Source: JABMOV01 sp964344305 | GTDB taxonomy: Bacteria > Fidelibacterota > Marinisomatia > Marinisomatales > JABMOV01 | Assembly (NCBI GenBank): GCA_964344305.1 | Contig: CAYFMT010000008.1 | Span: 1 to 64,000 of the forward strand | DNA length: 64,000 nucleotides | Direction of reading: 5' to 3' | Program-made: the position numbers and the translations under genes | Part shown: positions 60,499 through 64,000 of the stretch, one piece after another | How positions within the stretch are numbered: the stretch's first letter is position 1 | How the letters are laid out: the number at the start of each line of letters is the position of its first letter | Notes under the pieces: model-generated | What the model was told of the DNA's origin: nothing | Database searches by the model: none | The model's input: the letters and a program-made list of their open reading frames with translations, nothing else

Positions 60499-61728
60499 CT
60501 AAATTCTTAGAAAATCTTCAACCCTTACTTTGTCATAGTCTGTGAATTCATCAGCATCTCTTTCTAATATTTCTGGAGGGATATTGTCCATTATTTTATT
60601 AAAGCCTTCTACGGTAAGAGATTCGATAAAAGTCGCAAATTCGTTTATTTGTCCCTTTTTATTGAAATACCGTCTATTCATCATTGCGATTGATTTTAAC
60701 ATAGGCAAATAAGGATGCAAATCTGTAGTAGTTGAAGCTTCCTCACTATCTATCCATGCTATTGGAATATTCGAAATTGCCCCATTTTTGTAGAGTTCAG
60801 TTTTGAGTAGTAATTCAATGTCAAAGGCAAACTTTTTTTCAATTAAGTCATCGATTAGATAGGGAATAATTTCAGCCTTAAACGCCTTAAACCCACACTG
60901 AGTATCCACTATGTCTCCTAGATTTGGTATCAATCTTTTCCATAAATAGATAAATAGCTTTCCTCGGTTATTTCTAACTCCTTTTTTTATCACAACTGAA
61001 TTTGGTTCTCTACGTGAACCTATGGCAGCCAATTTATCCTGGTGCAATAATGGTGAAACTAAAAGCATGAGTTGTCCCAGATGCGTGGAAAGATCAGCAT
61101 CTGTATATGTCACAATTTGATTCTTTATCTTTTTTTGTTGGACTGCCTTCCACATCCCATAAGCAATTGAACCGCCTTTTTGACTGTCATTCGTTGAATT
61201 CATTGATTTTACTACTGGATATCCTTGTTCAATACCATCAGCTAAAAATAAAACTCGTACCTTATCATTCAATCCATTCTTGTCGATGATTTGCTGTGCT
61301 ATTTTTCCACTTCCTTCCGGGCAACCGTCGTCTACAATAATCAACTCCCATGTAATGAATGGCTGGCTATCAAACAACCATTCGAGTTGCCTTATTTTCC
61401 TTAATAAAAAATCTTCTCCATGAGGGTGCTTATTGTTTTTTTGGATTCTATTGTGCTCCTTAAAAACAGCAAAAACCACAGAGATTAACAGCGGTTCTCT
61501 TATAGTACGCGTCAATAGTTTCGACTTTGCAATTTTCAGTGATAGCAAAATAAAAACGAGTGAATCATCATTTCTGCCGGCTAATTGGTCTTCTATTTTC
61601 TCTATGTCAGAAATGCTATACTTTTCTAAGATTGATTCTACTGTTTCAGACATTTTTTCTGAATGCCTGTCATTTGTCAAGTCAACTTCTTCAGGGCAGG
61701 ATTCAATTAATTTGTTTAACATTATCAT
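60499..61728 (-). CDS. Family 2 glycosyltransferase, Alg5/dolichyl-phosphate-glucosyltransferase-like
   Basis: 409 residues. The first ~78 residues are a helical extension of unknown role. The GT-A domain follows: SVVFAVFKEHNRI, ELIIVDDGCPEGSG, YTDADLSTHLG (DxD-like metal site), GSRREP and DTQCGFKAFKAEI...FAFDIELLLKTE, the last two being typical of polyprenyl-phosphate glycosyltransferases. There is no membrane helix. The acceptor is unknown. Not linked to other glycan genes in this window. Confidence 0.82.
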   Translation of the reverse strand: MIMLNKLIESCPEEVDLTNDRHSEKMSETVESILEKYSISDIEKIEDQLAGRNDDSLVFILLSLKIAKSKLLTRTIREPLLISVVFAVFKEHNRIQKNNKHPHGEDFLLRKIRQLEWLFDSQPFITWELIIVDDGCPEGSGKIAQQIIDKNGLNDKVRVLFLADGIEQGYPVVKSMNSTNDSQKGGSIAYGMWKAVQQKKIKNQIVTYTDADLSTHLGQLMLLVSPLLHQDKLAAIGSRREPNSVVIKKGVRNNRGKLFIYLWKRLIPNLGDIVDTQCGFKAFKAEIIPYLIDDLIEKKFAFDIELLLKTELYKNGAISNIPIAWIDSEEASTTTDLHPYLPMLKSIAMMNRRYFNKKGQINEFATFIESLTVEGFNKIMDNIPPEILERDADEFTDYDKVRVEDFLRI

Positions 61729-61881
61729 AGTGTTGTTTTAGAAAAAATATACCTGAGTAGCATTAGTATTTATCCACAGTATGGTTTTTAATAGGCATTA
61801 TTCGTGTGCGTTAGGTTTATGAAATAAATACGTCAAATTGGAGCAATATATACGTTGTTTTTTGAAGTATTTAGTCAATCT

Positions 61882-62253
61882 CTATATGTGTTGGTCAATC
61901 AGTATTTGGTTCCCATCAGGGTCAACAATAACAAAACTTCCCGGACCCTTGTCTCCATCCAGGGATTTTTGATCAATAGCGATATCATTCGACTTGATGT
62001 TTTTATAGAGCTCACGGACATCTGAATACTTCCCCAGGACATTACAATCCTGGTCCCAGCCAGGATTGAATGTGAGAATATTTTTATCAAACATACCTTG
62101 AAACAAACCAATTATGGAATCACCATTTTTCATAATTAAATAATGATGCTCCATATCTCCACCGAAGATGTTAAATCCAAGAATCTCATAAAAATCCTTC
62201 GATGCTTTAAGGTCCTTTACATTGAGACTTATTGAAAATGCGCCTAGGTTCAT
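61882..62253 (-). CDS. VOC superfamily (glyoxalase-like) protein
   Basis: 123 residues with the paired beta-alpha-beta-beta-beta modules of the vicinal-oxygen-chelate fold: FSISLNVKDLKASKDFYEILGF and GPGSFVIVDPDGNQILIDQH. It could be a lyase, dioxygenase or binding protein; no specific substrate can be assigned. Confidence 0.85.
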   Translation of the reverse strand: MNLGAFSISLNVKDLKASKDFYEILGFNIFGGDMEHHYLIMKNGDSIIGLFQGMFDKNILTFNPGWDQDCNVLGKYSDVRELYKNIKSNDIAIDQKSLDGDKGPGSFVIVDPDGNQILIDQHI

Positions 62254-62330
62254 ATACTCCTCCTAATAGTTGACAATTATCGGTAAATGAGATCGGGTGA
62301 TGTGTTGTGGTGTCCTGTAATCCTTATGTC

Positions 62331-62702
62331 TCATTTGATTGGCTCTCTTAATATCTTTTCCATTTTCCATCCTTTTGCTAGCTCATCTACCAATTTATCA
62401 AGGTATCTTACATGTCTGTACAGCTCAAATTCTATTTCTTCGATTCGATATCCACAAATCACCCCTTTTATCAGGTCTGCATTCGGGTGAATATTCGCTT
62501 TTTGGAAAAACTGCTCAAAAGTTGCTTCCTCCTGGATGAGTTCCTGTAGTTTATTTCGGTCATATCCGGTTAACCACTCTATCACTTTATGAAGTTCATC
62601 TTTTGTCCTACCTTTTTTCTCAACCTTGGTCACGTAGTGAGGATAGACTGATGCAAAGGTCATTTCGGCAATTTTTCTATTTTTTTCAGCTGTGACTTTC
62701 AT
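62331..62702 (-). CDS. DUF2200 family protein
   Basis: 123 residues matching DUF2200: RKIAEMTFASVYPHYVTKVEKKGRTKDELHKVIEWLTGYD and ICGYRIEEIEFELYRHVRYLDKLVDELAKG. Helical, cytosolic, function unknown. Stands alone between the VOC and DUF3179 genes. Confidence 0.85.
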   Translation of the reverse strand: MKVTAEKNRKIAEMTFASVYPHYVTKVEKKGRTKDELHKVIEWLTGYDRNKLQELIQEEATFEQFFQKANIHPNADLIKGVICGYRIEEIEFELYRHVRYLDKLVDELAKGWKMEKILREPIK

Positions 62703-62870
62703 CTCTCCAGGATTACGCTTTTATGATTGTTCGTATTAGCTATATTCTTCAATGTAAGTTCTGATAAATTGGGAAAAACTTGAAATGGGTAGATGACAGG
62801 GTTCAAACCTATCAAGCAGAGAGTAAATGCTATGCAAGAGACAATGCCTCATCTTCTGCATGCACACTTT

Positions 62871-64000
62871 TTACAATCTAATCAACATGGATTTATCATG
62901 GAATTTTATCCAGGAGAACCAGTATTCATCGGAAATAGCAATAGATTCTAGATCACTGTTTAGTTCTCCAGAAATATACTTCCCTCTGATATTCCATTTT
63001 GTATTCTTATCCATATCAATTAATTCACCATTATCAATTTTTAATTCTAACTTCTTATTGTTCAAAGTATTTCTAAAGCCATTGACTGTATTTCCTACTC
63101 CAATAAGAAAAAATCCTAACTCTTTATTCTCTACAATTTTATTGGCCAATACTTCATTTTTAAGATAAACCACTTTTTCGTCTATTGAGGCATCAATGAT
63201 ACCTATCACGAAAGTCCGAGATGGAAATGTTTTATCACGATTTTTGGAAGAAAGCCCTGGAGTAGATTCCGAACGAACTATTTTTTTCCATAATCCGGGT
63301 ATAGGTAATTCAAAATCTCTAAAATCGTTTTCAGTCACCATCACGACCTTGGGATTATCAATTGTCTTTCTTACTTCATACCACGAAAGCAGTTGAAATG
63401 GAATCATAGTCAGTTCGTAAGGATGTAATTGACCGACTATTGATTTAAATGTCGCCTGTTGAAAGAATGTTTTTGATCGCTTATCTGCCACAATCATGTT
63501 GGCATTTTTGAATGACCCCACAAATAGTGGTCCTATTTCGGTCACATCAAATGGAATAACACTTCGACACATGGCACAATACGTCAACGCAACTATTTTA
63601 TCATCAAATTTATCGTTAACAATGTGATGATGGATAACATAATCAAGAGGATAGCATTTTGTAACTCCATTGTATTCAACAACCGCAATCTCTAAATCGT
63701 CTTTTAATGGCAAGCTTTCAGGGTTCCCTGATAGTCTTGGAAAAAATACAGCGGGAAATGCTTTTTCCTGATGCATCTTATAGGTTAAAACCAAAGCGAT
63801 CCCGCTTATGATGATCGGTGCAATTGTCCACATTGGAAAATCAGTGTTTTGTGAATGTATTATACCGGTCCAAACTAATAGACCAATAAATATGGACCAG
63901 TTCACAGGCTTACGAATAAAATAATGATAGTAGAGCCAATGTACCGGAAAGACTTCAATTAGCGCCATGTAAATAGCAGCTGTTCCAACCAATAAAGCTG
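62871..64000 (-). CDS. DUF3179 membrane protein, 5' partial
   Basis: At least 376 codons; the frame continues past the right edge, so the true start is outside. The first visible ~85 residues hold two or three membrane helices. The rest is a DUF3179 domain: VEYNGVTKCYPLDYVIHHHIVND, VALTYCAMCRSVIPFD and VMVTENDFRDF. Function unknown; the paired cysteines in YCAMC suggest a metal, heme or redox site. TTG 63992 is the first possible start inside the window but follows an open frame. Confidence 0.85.
   Translation of the reverse strand, partial: ALLVGTAAIYMALIEVFPVHWLYYHYFIRKPVNWSIFIGLLVWTGIIHSQNTDFPMWTIAPIIISGIALVLTYKMHQEKAFPAVFFPRLSGNPESLPLKDDLEIAVVEYNGVTKCYPLDYVIHHHIVNDKFDDKIVALTYCAMCRSVIPFDVTEIGPLFVGSFKNANMIVADKRSKTFFQQATFKSIVGQLHPYELTMIPFQLLSWYEVRKTIDNPKVVMVTENDFRDFELPIPGLWKKIVRSESTPGLSSKNRDKTFPSRTFVIGIIDASIDEKVVYLKNEVLANKIVENKELGFFLIGVGNTVNGFRNTLNNKKLELKIDNGELIDMDKNTKWNIRGKYISGELNSDLESIAISDEYWFSWIKFHDKSMLIRL

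Overview
The window is 64 kb of a bacterial chromosome, densely packed and moderately AT-rich. It has no phage, plasmid, insertion-sequence or CRISPR signature. The content points to the Fibrobacteres-Chlorobi-Bacteroidetes side of the tree, most plausibly Candidatus Marinimicrobia or a relative. Evidence: two secreted enzymes end in type IX secretion (T9SS/Por) sorting domains with a YPNP signature, there are large lipoproteins and outer-membrane barrel proteins, AGCS symporters and a DUF3179 protein. The phylum assignment is inference, since there is no 16S gene here.

Layout. (1) 1-1962: a DUF3857/transglutaminase-fold lipoprotein on the minus strand, running off the left edge. (2) 2278-12091: tRNA-Ala, then a large SRP RNA with Alu domain, then one long plus-strand operon dnaX-ybaB-recR-pgsA-pgpA-cinA-thpR-recA-recX-(PurL-like)-(FAH family). 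The SRP RNA-dnaX-ybaB-recR order is the one known from Bacillus; cinA-thpR-recA is the grouping known from Deinococcus. dnaX carries the heptamer A AAA AAG with a -1 frame stop two codons later, so tau and gamma are probably both made. pgsA and recX appear to use non-standard start codons that overlap the preceding gene. (3) 12192-24049: a secreted TonB-C domain protein, inositol monophosphatase, AGCS symporter, ComEC, a fused RNase HII-YraN protein, signal peptidase I, and a giant lipoprotein translationally coupled to a barrel protein. (4) 24091-34445: LptF/G permease, a second AGCS symporter, PrmA, then a cell-wall group: beta-lactamase-like lipoprotein, MurQ, NamZ, a GH18 enzyme with T9SS tail, and LysA. 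(5) 34599-40099: four uncharacterised envelope or coiled-coil proteins, LepA, a CPBP protease and DUF503. (6) 40146-50213: an OB-fold/thiolase pair, a quinone-reductase-like enzyme, a membrane protein, a PpiD-like foldase, an M1 peptidase with T9SS tail and a YwqK/MORN-repeat lipoprotein. (7) 50230-57634: MscS, DUF423 and dUTPase, then a phosphate/polyphosphate cluster: Na/Pi cotransporter, CHAD protein, a very basic helix-hairpin-helix protein and two PPK2 kinases. (8) 57849-59956: groES-groEL behind a perfect CIRCE operator and ahead of a clean terminator. (9) 60044-64000: an SRPBCC gene with an amber codon at position 5, a GT2 glycosyltransferase, a VOC protein, DUF2200, and a DUF3179 membrane protein cut by the right edge.

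The two groups most likely to act as systems are the polyphosphate cluster at 52221-57634 (import phosphate, bind polyP, interconvert polyP and nucleotides, with a histone-H1-like basic protein in the middle) and the MurNAc salvage group at 27633-34445 (NamZ releases terminal MurNAc, MurQ converts MurNAc-6-P, with a secreted GH18 hydrolase and diaminopimelate synthesis beside them).
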